This document shows, piece by piece, positions 1 through 7,636 of a DNA stretch of 16,330 nt (position 1 is its first letter; each line of letters begins with the position of its first letter). Made by a program: the position numbers and the translations under genes. A model generated the notes under the pieces. That model did no database searches. It was not told the DNA's origin and saw only the letters and a program-made list of their open reading frames with translations. The DNA lies in the NCBI GenBank assembly GCA_009930355.1, contig RZYK01000026.1, positions 1 to 16,330 on the forward strand. Direction: 5' to 3'. The DNA is from Campylobacterota bacterium. GTDB taxonomy: Bacteria > Campylobacterota > Campylobacteria > Campylobacterales > Sulfurospirillaceae.

Positions 1-16
1 GACCTCATTCAGGTGT

Positions 17-91
<75 letters not shown>

Positions 92-375
92 CTCTTTTTT
101 AAATTTCCCTTTAAAATTTTTTCTTTCTCATCTTGATTTATGATTTGTTTAATAACTGTTAGTTTATCATTTAAGGTAATCTCCTATACTTTCACTTGTA
201 AGACAAAAACCTCCTTTTTGTGAACAATCTATAAATTTTATATCAACGCTCGAACTGCCCATTCGAGCGTTTCTTTTTTCTCAATCTCCCCACATCCTTT
301 CTTTTCCCTCACAAATTAACTTAGATTCATAATACTATTGGCTATAATCGAAAGAATTAATCACAAAGAAGTACC
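92..375. other. Non-coding stretch after tRNA-Asn
   Basis: No credible ORF on either strand. It holds T-rich DNA just after the tRNA (96-120), which may end the tRNA transcript; a weak A/T hairpin (ACAAAAA at 203-209 with TTTTTGT at 215-221); and a strong intrinsic terminator at 245-280, listed separately. I see no recognisable tRNA, repeat or gene fragment between them. Confidence 0.6.
245..280 (+). terminator. Rho-independent terminator, plus strand
   Basis: A perfect 10-bp stem, AACGCTCGAA (245-254) with TTCGAGCGTT (262-271), encloses the loop CTGCCCA and is followed by a T-rich run (270-279). The T run is only on the plus-strand 3' side. No intact plus-strand gene lies directly upstream, so it either ends read-through from tRNA-Asn about 150 bases away or is left over from a lost gene. 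Confidence 0.85.
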
Positions 376-771
376 GTGAGACTGATTCATTTTTCGGACA
401 CGCATTTAGGCTTTAACGATTTAGGCATTATCAATGAGCAAGGCATTGATGTTGTCCGCACGGGCACTCTTTTTCACCATCTTTATCCCTCCCATTTTAC
501 CTTTAGAAAATCCGTCTTATCGACAAGTTATGCACAAAACCTCGCCAACTTAGTGCTTCGCATCGCCTTCTCCAAAACACTCAGCGAACTAAGCGGTGCC
601 AGTAGCGTGGGATTTTTAGCGTTTGATGAAGTGTTTGGAAGTCAAGACGAAAACCGAAGAATGGAAATCTTAGAAGCGTTTCATACCATAAAAGAACAGT
701 ACAGACAGATATTTTTGATAAGCCATGCGATGGAGATAAAAGAGATGTTTGAGAGAGTAGTAGAATTTTAG
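376..771 (+). pseudogene. Collapsed Mre11/Rad50 (SbcD/SbcC-like) relic
   Basis: This 131-codon frame (GTG start) joins pieces of two genes normally adjacent in an Mre11-Rad50 type operon for DNA end processing. Residues 1-25 match the start of an SbcD/Mre11 metallophosphatase, with the metal motif SDTHLG at 7-12. Residues 26-40 look like its second motif, but GDLFH has become GTLFH (30-34), losing the metal-bridging Asp. From about residue 50 it resembles the end of an SbcC/Rad50 ATPase: a degraded signature region (YAQNLANLVLRIAFS), Walker B-like FLAFDE (Asp84, Glu85) and the H-loop FLISHA (His117). The GNH(D/S) and later phosphatase motifs, Walker A, the coiled coil and the zinc hook are all missing. 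Intact partners would total over 1000 residues, so I read this as successive internal deletions. Assignments are by motif recognition. A functional mini-protein seems unlikely. Confidence 0.8.
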
Positions 772-805
772 TATGTTTATATCAGTTTTTAAATAAGGAT
801 AACAC

Positions 806-3499
806 ATGAAGAATATAGATATGGCAATTTTGACAATAAACAAAGCAATTTGTAAAAATATTGATAGTGTTGATAATTCTGAGAGAGGTTTTTTATCGCA
901 AAATATTCTTGCACAGCTTAGAAATTTTGTTGAGCATATTTTTTTAAAAGCATATAGTAATGGACGGAATATGGAGGTAAATTACGAAAATATTCAAGAA
1001 TCTATGAATAATATGAAATCAAGAGCAGATTTAAAATTTTTAGGCAAATTTCATAAATTCTTACAGCCTGTTGCATCACATTATACTCTTGATGAAGAAA
1101 ATTCAGAAAGATTAATGCTAAAGTACTACGAGTATTTATTAAAAATAAAATCGTATCTAAAACATGGATTTGATTTTGATGTTCTTGAAAATATAGATAA
1201 ATTTCCCATTGATATAGATTCAGCTACCCAAGAATATTATGAAAAAATATCTCAAAAAATTAATCAGTTTAAACTTAGAAACCATCATTCGGACAGATAC
1301 TATATTCAAAAAATAAAACCATTTTTTGTTAATTATGAGGTGTATCATGAAATAACTTTTACAAGAGCAATTGATAGTTTAAATAAATCCGATAGAATTA
1401 TTGCATTTACAAAGTTAGATATATCAGCTAGTTATGCAGTTAAACTTACTATTTATGATGATAATATAGAGATTTTAGGTAAAAATATGCCTATTCATAT
1501 TATTACAAATTGGGAAGTTTCAATTCGCCCATGTGAGTTGAATAATTTTGCGGATATATTTGGTGCCCATTCATATATACAAGCTACTCATAAAGAATAT
1601 CAAAATTTAATGATATTTTTAACTCAATCATCCTTTAATCTTGTAGATCTGCTTGATTTTTCAGATGAACATTATGAAAAAATTAAGAGACAAATTACTC
1701 AAGATGTTAAAGTAACTAATTTCCTCCCCATGATTGACAAATGTCGAGAACTTGATAAAGCTCATTCAAATGGTAGCAATATTATTAAATATTTACTATA
1801 TAAACTAAATAACAGAGTTGTTAAGGATCAATACGAATATAATGGAGCTCCTTACTATTGGGATGGGATACATCTAAGTTGTAAATGTATCCCTTTTGAC
1901 CAAATGCCTTTTGTTTCTTCACCTGTAAAGCATAACCCAAAGCTTTCCGATTTATTTGATTGTCTTGATGCTTCTAGTAGAGAAGATGAATTATTCGCAA
2001 GATTTATAAAAAATAATACAGAGACTAAAGGAGTGTTATATACTCCTAAACAAGATATAAACAATTTTGAAAATATTGATAAGTTGATTAGTACTTACAA
2101 TAATAAAGTGTATTCAAAACATAAAAAGAGAAGAAGTATTCAGAATTATAAAGATTTTATTTATATAGCTGGATATGAAACAGATACCATTCATATTATT
2201 GAGAAATTAAAAGAACTAGCCTCTTCAGGAATCAAAAATTATACAAATTCAGTTGATGCATGGTTGCAAGCATCTTCCTATCAAATTGATTGCAAAGATA
2301 AAAGAATTTCTTTAAGGAAAATGTTTTCAGAATCGAATGTAGCTTTGATTTACGGTTCGGCAGGGACAGGAAAATCGACTATGATCAATCATATATCACA
2401 GTTTTTTAATGATTACAAAAAGCTTTATTTAGCAAATACAAATCCAGCAACCGATAATCTAAAAAGGAAAGTTCATTCGTCACATTGTGAGTTCAAAACG
2501 ATTACAAAATTTTTGACAGAAAGATATGGTGAAACTTCGTTTGATCTATTATTTATTGATGAATGTAGTACTGTTAATAATGAAGATATGGTTAAGGTTT
2601 TGCAAAAAGCTTCGTTTACACTACTAATATTAGTAGGTGATGTTTTTCAGATAGAATCAATAAACTTTGGTAATTGGTTTAGTGTAGCGCAAAGTTTTAT
2701 TCCTCAAAATTCTATCACTGAGTTAACGGTACCTCATCGTACTAAAAATAAAAAATTACTTGAACTATGGCAAAAAGTTAGAAATATAGACGATGATATT
2801 TTAGAGCATATAACAACGAATAATTATTCCACAACATTAGATGATTCAATTTTTATTCACTCAGAAGATGATGAAATTATTTTGTTACTTAACTATGATG
2901 GTCTTTATGGGATTAATAATATAAATAAATTTTTACAAGGCAATAATGAAAGTACTCCTGTATTTTGGCAAAATTTAATTTATAAGATAGGTGACCCTAT
3001 TTTATTTAATGATACAAAAAGATTTGGTCCATCAATTTACAACAATCTAAAAGGAAAAATTGTTGCTATAGAGCTTGATAACGAAAAAATACAGTTTGAT
3101 ATTGAAATAGATAAAACAATCAATGATATGGATACATTTCAATATGATTTTGAGCTAGTAGATAATTTAAGTAATGGTAATTCAGTTATTCGATTTGATG
3201 TTAGTAAACACATAAATACGGACGAAGATAATGAATCTTCTGATGCTGTAATTCCTTTTCAAATTGCTTATGCTGTTTCCATTCACAAAGCGCAAGGTTT
3301 AGAATATAACTCAGTAAAACTTGTCATTACGAATGAAGTTGAAGAAATGATTACACATAATATTTTTTATACGGCTATTACAAGAGCAAAAGAAAAATTG
3401 AAAATATATTGGTCGCCTGAAACAGAAAGTAAAATTTTAAAAAGTTTAGAAAAAAAGAATAATTCGAGAGATGTACATTTATTGAAATCAAAAATGTAG
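806..3499 (+). CDS. HEPN-like/SF1 helicase fusion protein, probable defence
   Basis: 897 aa, good Shine-Dalgarno (AAGGAT) before ATG. The C-terminal third carries a full set of superfamily 1 helicase motifs: Walker A GSAGTGKST (517-525), Walker B FIDE (Asp585, Glu586), GDVFQ (611-615, motif III), PHRT (motif IV region), SIHKAQGLEY (825-834, motif V) and YTAITRAKE (855-863, motif VI, with the likely arginine finger Arg860). The motif V/VI wording is closest to RecD/Pif1-like or viral-type SF1B enzymes. Near the N-terminus RNFVEH (39-44) fits the R-polar-x3-H signature of HEPN ribonucleases within a helical region. Residues about 160-500 have no domain I recognise. No transmembrane segments are apparent. 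The gene is much more A/T-rich than its neighbours and lies between two gene relics, which suggests transfer. HEPN-helicase fusions are known in antiviral contexts. The defence role is inference, and the HEPN call rests on one motif. Confidence 0.75.
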   Translation: MKNIDMAILTINKAICKNIDSVDNSERGFLSQNILAQLRNFVEHIFLKAYSNGRNMEVNYENIQESMNNMKSRADLKFLGKFHKFLQPVASHYTLDEENSERLMLKYYEYLLKIKSYLKHGFDFDVLENIDKFPIDIDSATQEYYEKISQKINQFKLRNHHSDRYYIQKIKPFFVNYEVYHEITFTRAIDSLNKSDRIIAFTKLDISASYAVKLTIYDDNIEILGKNMPIHIITNWEVSIRPCELNNFADIFGAHSYIQATHKEYQNLMIFLTQSSFNLVDLLDFSDEHYEKIKRQITQDVKVTNFLPMIDKCRELDKAHSNGSNIIKYLLYKLNNRVVKDQYEYNGAPYYWDGIHLSCKCIPFDQMPFVSSPVKHNPKLSDLFDCLDASSREDELFARFIKNNTETKGVLYTPKQDINNFENIDKLISTYNNKVYSKHKKRRSIQNYKDFIYIAGYETDTIHIIEKLKELASSGIKNYTNSVDAWLQASSYQIDCKDKRISLRKMFSESNVALIYGSAGTGKSTMINHISQFFNDYKKLYLANTNPATDNLKRKVHSSHCEFKTITKFLTERYGETSFDLLFIDECSTVNNEDMVKVLQKASFTLLILVGDVFQIESINFGNWFSVAQSFIPQNSITELTVPHRTKNKKLLELWQKVRNIDDDILEHITTNNYSTTLDDSIFIHSEDDEIILLLNYDGLYGINNINKFLQGNNESTPVFWQNLIYKIGDPILFNDTKRFGPSIYNNLKGKIVAIELDNEKIQFDIEIDKTINDMDTFQYDFELVDNLSNGNSVIRFDVSKHINTDEDNESSDAVIPFQIAYAVSIHKAQGLEYNSVKLVITNEVEEMITHNIFYTAITRAKEKLKIYWSPETESKILKSLEKKNNSRDVHLLKSKM

Positions 3500-3746
3500 T
3501 TACATGATATTTATAAGCCGAAAACGGGGGCAGACAACTTTAAATTGATGTATGGTTAATTTGAGAGGCTATTTTTGAAGCCTATGGGTCATAAATATCT
3601 TTACATGTAAACCCGCTTTAAGTGAAGGTGACACAAAGAAATTTGGCGTGGGAATTGTTGCGTTGTAAGGCATTTCAGATTGAAATTTTTTCAAAGCAAT
3701 GGAACAATAAAGAGTAAAGTAGTTGTTAAAAAAAGGAACTTGAGCA
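3500..3746. other. Gene-poor gap with possible gene debris
   Basis: The gap between the helicase gene and the rhuM relic holds a short hairpin (AGGCT...AGCCT near 3567-3585) and a TTTACATGTAAA palindrome at 3600-3611. A minus-strand frame over 3569-3769 is open for 66 codons with a fairly protein-like composition, but it overlaps the rhuM start, has no ribosome binding site I can see and matches no family I recognise. It may be a fragment of a lost gene. Confidence 0.4.
3600..3611. repeat. TTTACATGTAAA palindrome
   Basis: Perfect 12-bp copy of the iterated palindrome with core TTACATGTAA, and the first one met from the left of the window. It lies in the gene-poor gap before the rhuM relic, about 100 bases after the helicase stop codon. 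Confidence 0.9.
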
Positions 3747-4069
3747 ATGAGCGAACATAACATCATCATCTACAACACCGCAGACGGTAAAGCTTCCGTT
3801 TCGCTTCTTACCAAAGACGGTACGGTGTGGCTGAACCAAAGCCAGTTGGCGGAACTTTTTGCGACCTCAAAACAAAATATAAGCTTGCATATTCAAAATA
3901 TTTTCGAAGAGGGAGAGTTAGAGCAAAATTCAGTTGTCAAGGAATACTTGACAACTGCCAGTGATGGGAAAAATTACTCCGTTTCGCACTACTATTTGCT
4001 ATTACAGGACAAACAGCCGCTGAGATTATCGTAAGTCGTGCGAATGCTACACGTTCACATATGGCACTG
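3747..4069 (+). pseudogene. rhuM relic: internal deletion and frameshift
   Basis: RhuM-family proteins (Virulence_RhuM), usually about 330 aa, are commonly encoded inside or beside type I restriction loci; their role is poorly defined. Here ATG 3747 follows AAAGGA. About 82 residues match the N-terminal domain, including the DGTVWLNQSQLAELF and QNISLHIQNIF stretches and TTASDGKNY. The frame then runs into an unrelated tail and stops at 4034. In another frame, from about 3995, the DNA encodes FAITGQTAAEIIVSRANA, which resembles the C-terminal part of RhuM. So a block of roughly 130 residues appears deleted near 3996 with a frame change, and the end of the gene is also missing. Not expected to be functional. 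The family assignment is by recognition of conserved wording. Upstream hsd genes are not visible. Confidence 0.82.
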
Positions 4070-4123
4070 TTCTCAAAAAAACTAAGCTTATTTTTTAACA
4101 CATTAACGCACCTCAATGCGTGT

Positions 4124-4129
4124 TATACT
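4124..4129 (+). promoter_or_regulatory. -10 box (TATACT) for the dehydrogenase gene
   Basis: TATACT lies 26 bases before ATG 4156 and is the best -10 match in the gap. No TTGACA-like -35 sits at the normal distance, as is common in Campylobacterota. A Shine-Dalgarno AAAGGA follows at about 4145-4150. Confidence 0.5.
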
Positions 4130-4155
4130 GTCGCAGAAAATTTTAAAGGACGTGT

Positions 4156-5085
4156 ATGCGTGTAGGAATTATTGGTGTGGGTGGTGTTGGGGTTGAGTTG
4201 GTCAATTATCTTTTAACGCTGGGAAATATGAGTGAGATTGTCTTAGTCAATCGAAATACGCAAAAGGCACTGGGAGAAGTGGCGGATTTTTCGTATGTGG
4301 AGTCCTTTACCTATGCACGCAACACCCATTTGCACAGCGGGGATTATGTGGATTGTGCGCAGTGCGATGTCATCGTCATTACCGCAGGGGCGCAACTCAA
4401 GGGCAATCAAACACGTGATGAACTTTTGCATGAAAATGCCACACTTATTCGTGAGATGGTGCATAAGCTCTACACCTACGCACCGCATGCGATTATTATC
4501 ATTGTGACAAATCCTGTGGATGTTCTCACACACATTGCCTACAAAGAGGGGCTTTACCCAAGGGAGCGTCTCATTAGCTCGGGCACACTCGTTGACACCG
4601 CACGTTTTATGAAGATAGTGAGCAAAAAAGTGGGGATTGACCCTAAAAATATCAACGGTTATATTTTGGGTGAGCATGGAAAAGGAAGCACGCTTCCGTG
4701 GAGCATTTGCAATATTTGTGGATTGGATGTCGATACATTTTGCGAGCTCAATGGCTTACCATTACTTGATCGTGAAGCAATTTATCACGATGTGCTTAAC
4801 GCTGGATTTGAGATATTTTACAAAAAAGGCAACACCAACCACAGCACGGCTGCGAGTGTGTTTCGCATCATTCGAGCCATTGCCAATGACGAACATTCTG
4901 TTTTGCCTTTGGGTGTTTATTTGGATGGGGAGTATGGATTGCATGATGTGGTTTTGAATGTTCCTGTGGTGGTGACAAAAAAAGGTGCGAGTAAAATTTT
5001 AAACTATAAACTACTTCCAGAAGAGCTTGAAGCCTTACATGTAAGTGCGCAAACCATGCAAAAAATGGCGCAAGAGGTGATGTGA
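4156..5085 (+). CDS. Lactate/malate dehydrogenase-family NAD(P) oxidoreductase
   Basis: 309 aa, normal length for this family of cytosolic L-2-hydroxyacid dehydrogenases, which interconvert 2-hydroxy and 2-keto acids. A Rossmann GxGGxG lies at 7-12. The catalytic set is present: Arg87 (LDH Arg109), Asn119 in NPVD (Asn140), Asp147 and Arg150 in GTLVDTARF (Asp168, Arg171), and His174 in GEHG (His195). The GTLVDTARF and GEHG wording is LDH-like rather than MDH-like. Two positions are odd. Leu81 stands where LDH has Gln102 and MDH has Arg102. Asn32-Arg33 replaces the Asp at the end of strand 2 that binds the NAD ribose. These suggest a bulkier or less polar 2-keto acid (as in hydroxyisocaproate dehydrogenases) and possibly NADP use. 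The coding sequence contains one TTACATGTAA at 5035-5044, read as Leu-His-Val. Family is firm; substrate is open. Confidence 0.85.
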   Translation: MRVGIIGVGGVGVELVNYLLTLGNMSEIVLVNRNTQKALGEVADFSYVESFTYARNTHLHSGDYVDCAQCDVIVITAGAQLKGNQTRDELLHENATLIREMVHKLYTYAPHAIIIIVTNPVDVLTHIAYKEGLYPRERLISSGTLVDTARFMKIVSKKVGIDPKNINGYILGEHGKGSTLPWSICNICGLDVDTFCELNGLPLLDREAIYHDVLNAGFEIFYKKGNTNHSTAASVFRIIRAIANDEHSVLPLGVYLDGEYGLHDVVLNVPVVVTKKGASKILNYKLLPEELEALHVSAQTMQKMAQEVM

Positions 5086-5098
5086 ACTCACCTCTTGC
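5070..5098 (+). terminator. Hairpin overlapping the dehydrogenase stop codon
   Basis: An 11-bp perfect stem (GCAAGAGGTGA at 5070-5080 with 5088-5098) has a 7-base loop containing the TGA stop (5083-5085). Only a short ATCTTT follows rather than a real T tract, so it may be a weak terminator or an mRNA 3'-end stabiliser. Confidence 0.5.
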
Positions 5099-5100
5099 AT

Positions 5101-5114
5101 CTTTACATGTAAAG
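5101..5114. repeat. CTTTACATGTAAAG palindrome
   Basis: Perfect 14-bp palindrome built on the TTACATGTAA core. It lies directly between the dehydrogenase 3' hairpin and the hairpin-rich element that starts at 5117. Confidence 0.9.
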
Positions 5115-5116
5115 AT

Positions 5117-5254
5117 TAGACTTCTTGCAAAATAAGTTTTGCAAGAAAGAAAAGCACCAAGGGTGCGCGGGCTTTCTGCCAAAGAAAACCCAGTGTTAAC
5201 GTAGCCTTTAGAGCTTTGCTTTAAAGGCGTGTTAAGAGTTCTGCAAGAACTCTA
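5117..5254. repeat. Hairpin-rich intergenic element with terminal inverted repeats
   Basis: The ends are inverted copies: TAGACTTCTTGCA at 5117-5129 and, on the other strand, TAGAGTTCTTGCA at 5242-5254 (12 of 13 identical). Inside is a run of hairpins: an 11-bp stem at 5122-5147 with a 4-base loop, GCACC/GGTGC near 5154-5166, an imperfect stem closing GGG...CCC near 5169-5191, GCCTTTA/TAAAGGC near 5203-5228, and AGAGTTCT/AGAACTCT at 5235-5253. It abuts the pyrC stop codon (5255-5257). The form suggests a MITE-like or REP-like repeat, or a structured pyrB-pyrC mRNA 3' end. Copy number cannot be seen from one window. Confidence 0.55.
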
Positions 5255-6532
5255 TTATAAGCAGTGTGGAAAATCAAAAACAACACGACCACTTTTAAGT
5301 GTCATTACCGCAGCACCTGTGAGTGTTTGCCCAAAGAGTGGGGAGTTTTTGGATTTGGATTTGTTGATACTTTCATCGTAAACATACTCTTTATTCGCAT
5401 CAATAATCGCAATATCCGCTAGCATTCCCTTCGCAATTTTTCCCTTGGTTTTGAGGTTCAAAATTTTTGCAGGGTTGGTTGAGGTAAGTTCAACCATACG
5501 CTCAAGAGAAATCACCCCTTCATTCACTAATTTAAGTGTTAATGGTACAAGCGTTTGAAGTCCTAAAATGCCAAAAGGAGCGTTGTCAAACTCGACAAAT
5601 TTGTCATCGGTATGGTGTGGCGCATGATCGGTTGCGATAACATCGACTAAACCGCTCTTAAGCGCTTCTCTAATGGCTTGAATGTCATTTTCGCCACGAA
5701 GTGGTGGGGACATTTTAAAATGCGTGTTGTAGGAAAGAAGATTTTTATCGGAAAAGCTAAAGTGGTGCGGGGTTACTTCGCAGGTAATGTTAATACCCTC
5801 TTGTTTTGCTAGTTCAATAAGCTTCAACGACCACGCAGAACTCACATGTGCGATATGAATGTGCCCTTGGGTCAGTTTGGCTAAGAGCATATCCCGAGAA
5901 ATCATGATCTCCTCTTTCTCTGAAGGCATGCCTTTAAGCCCTAAAATCGTCGAAACCGCACCCTCATGCATCACGCCTTTGCGACACAGTGAGCAATCTT
6001 CTGAGTGGCTAATGACAAAAGAGTTAAATCCACGAGAATACTCTAGCGCGTCACGCATGACACTACTATCAGATACGGGCAGTCCATCGTCTGAAAATGC
6101 CACCGCACCTGCTTCGATCATATCGCCCATTTCAACAATGCGGTCGCCATGTAAGCCTTGAGAAATTGCGCCTATGGGGAGCAAATCAATCAACCCTCGT
6201 TGTTTGGCTTTTTGAATCATCGCACGGGTAATAGAACTGTTGTCATTAATAGGAAAAGTGTTTGCCATAGGAAGGCAGGTGGTTACACCGCTTGCAACGG
6301 CGGTTTCACTGCCTGAGATGACATCGTCCTTGTACTCTTGCCCTGGGTCTCTAAAATGCACGTGCATATCAATCAGCCCTGGCATAATATAATTGCCACA
6401 CGCATCAATGACTTTATCGGCTTCCACTTCGTGTTCAATAATATTTATAATCATCTCATCTTCAATGAGCACGTTTGCTTTAAATTGTCCATCGCTATTA
6501 ACAATAATGCCATTTTTGATTAAAGTTTTCAT
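5255..6532 (-). CDS. pyrC: Dihydroorotase
   Basis: 425 aa, typical of the longer, class I type dihydroorotase. It catalyses the reversible cyclisation of N-carbamoyl-L-aspartate to dihydroorotate, step three of UMP synthesis. The amidohydrolase metal motif is MHVHFRDP (His57, His59). Other likely metal ligands are Asp149 (FSDDG), His176 (ISHSED), His229 (IAHVSS) and Asp302 (ATDHAPHH). The N-glycan-like TxCxPMANT stretch that follows the first motif is typical of this family. The ATG (6530-6532) directly follows the pyrB stop codon with no spacer, so translation is probably coupled to pyrB. Nearest alternative family members are hydantoinase/allantoinase, but the fit to dihydroorotase and the pyrB neighbour make pyrC the clear choice. 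Confidence 0.94.
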   Translation of the reverse strand: MKTLIKNGIIVNSDGQFKANVLIEDEMIINIIEHEVEADKVIDACGNYIMPGLIDMHVHFRDPGQEYKDDVISGSETAVASGVTTCLPMANTFPINDNSSITRAMIQKAKQRGLIDLLPIGAISQGLHGDRIVEMGDMIEAGAVAFSDDGLPVSDSSVMRDALEYSRGFNSFVISHSEDCSLCRKGVMHEGAVSTILGLKGMPSEKEEIMISRDMLLAKLTQGHIHIAHVSSAWSLKLIELAKQEGINITCEVTPHHFSFSDKNLLSYNTHFKMSPPLRGENDIQAIREALKSGLVDVIATDHAPHHTDDKFVEFDNAPFGILGLQTLVPLTLKLVNEGVISLERMVELTSTNPAKILNLKTKGKIAKGMLADIAIIDANKEYVYDESINKSKSKNSPLFGQTLTGAAVMTLKSGRVVFDFPHCL

Positions 6533-7471
6533 TTACGCATTCCTACTTTTTCTATAGAGGTTAAGGGTATGAAGGACTGCCATACGAATGGCAACACCGT
6601 TTTCAACCTGATTTAAAATTACTGAGTAATCCTTGTTATCGACAACATCTGAGTTCATCTCCACCCCACGGTTAATCGGTCCTGGGTGAAGCACGATGGC
6701 ATTTTTATTGGCACGTTTCATGCGTGTAGAGGTGAGCCCAAAAAATTTGGAGTATTCACGAACCGATGGGAATGGATTTCCATCTTGTCGTTCTAACTGT
6801 ATACGAAGCATAATAATGACATCGCTTCCCTCAATCGCTTCTTCCATGGAAGAACAGACATGGCAGTCAAAGACTTCCATGTGCACAGGAAGCATCATCG
6901 GAGGTCCAAAGAGTTTGACATTAATGCCTAGCTTTCGCATTGCCCAAATGTCAGAACGTGCCACTCTGCTGTGAAGAATATCACCAATAATGGCAACCGT
7001 TAAGTTTTCAAAACTCCCTTTGTGCTCTAAAATAGTAAACAAATCCAGCAAGCCTTGTGTGGGGTGTTCATTGAGCCCATCGCCTGCATTGACAATAGAA
7101 GCATCGCTGTTTTGAGCCACAAAGTGCGCTGCACCTGAGTTTGGATGGCGTAGAACAAAAATATCCGTTTTCATCGCTTCCATATTGCGAATAGTATCCA
7201 CTAAGGTTTCGCCTTTTTTGGAACTGCTTTGAGAAGATGAAAAATTGATAGCATCAGCGCCAAGGCGTTTGGCAGCAACTTCAAAAGAGACACGGGTACG
7301 TGTGGAGTTTTCATAAAAAGCGTTAATAACCGTCTTTCCATGGAGGGAAGGGGATTTTTTGACATCGCTGTTGTTGAGTGCTTTAAACTCTTTGGCTAAA
7401 TCGATAAACGAAAGAATTTCCTCTTTACTGAGGTCTCTTAAACCAATTAAATCTTTGTGCTGATAGACCAT
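6533..7471 (-). CDS. pyrB: Aspartate carbamoyltransferase catalytic subunit
   Basis: 312 aa with the start I choose (ATG at 7469-7471). This joins carbamoyl phosphate and L-aspartate, the committed step of pyrimidine synthesis. The carbamoyl-phosphate motif STRTR is at 56-60, preceded by FYEN. SSSKKGETLVDTIRN, HPTQGLLDLF, IGDILHSRVARSD and LHPGPINRG are all family hallmarks. The frame remains open upstream to a TTG at 7528, adding 19 residues, but AAAGAGG lies 8 bases before 7471 and the domain begins there. No pyrI regulatory subunit is visible. It forms an operon with pyrC, which starts immediately after its stop. An ATTTTA at 7537-7542 (TAAAAT on the minus strand) is a plausible -10 box, giving a leader of about 60 bases. 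Confidence 0.95.
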   Translation of the reverse strand: MVYQHKDLIGLRDLSKEEILSFIDLAKEFKALNNSDVKKSPSLHGKTVINAFYENSTRTRVSFEVAAKRLGADAINFSSSQSSSKKGETLVDTIRNMEAMKTDIFVLRHPNSGAAHFVAQNSDASIVNAGDGLNEHPTQGLLDLFTILEHKGSFENLTVAIIGDILHSRVARSDIWAMRKLGINVKLFGPPMMLPVHMEVFDCHVCSSMEEAIEGSDVIIMLRIQLERQDGNPFPSVREYSKFFGLTSTRMKRANKNAIVLHPGPINRGVEMNSDVVDNKDYSVILNQVENGVAIRMAVLHTLNLYRKSRNA

Positions 7472-7611
7472 GAGCAGTACCTCTTTGTTGTAGTATGAGA
7501 TGGGGAGGTTGGTTTTGTGGATAACCAAATCCGTGAATTTTATCTAATTTTCTCTTAATGAACTATATTTGTAATGTTTTTACATGGAACGCCTAAAAGG
7601 TATATTTTTTG

Positions 7612-7627
7612 CTTTTACATGTAAAAG
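7612..7627. repeat. 16-bp TTACATGTAA palindrome fused to a Shine-Dalgarno
   Basis: CTTTTACATGTAAAAG is a perfect 16-bp palindrome, the longest copy of the repeat here. Its right arm merges with AAAAGGAG, the Shine-Dalgarno of the gene starting at 7637, so the arm could pair with and mask that site in the mRNA, or a protein bound there could block it. Confidence 0.85.
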
Positions 7628-7636
7628 GAGTTTGCC

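Noticed and set aside
203..221. Hairpin ACAAAAA/TTTTTGT as a functional RNA element
   Set aside because: Seven A/T-dominated pairs in very A/T-rich DNA are easily due to chance.
3569..3769. Minus-strand 66-codon open frame with protein-like composition
   Set aside because: No visible ribosome binding site or family match, and it overlaps the well-supported start of the rhuM relic. At most gene debris.
4243..4677. Long antisense frame inside the dehydrogenase gene, and similar overlaps at 11847-12148
   Set aside because: These mirror real genes on the other strand, with odd composition and no start signals.
7472..7528. N-terminal extension of pyrB from a TTG at 7528, or a leader peptide
   Set aside because: It is in frame with pyrB, so it is not a separate leader peptide. 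The ATG at 7471 has a clear AGAGG site and matches where the domain begins.
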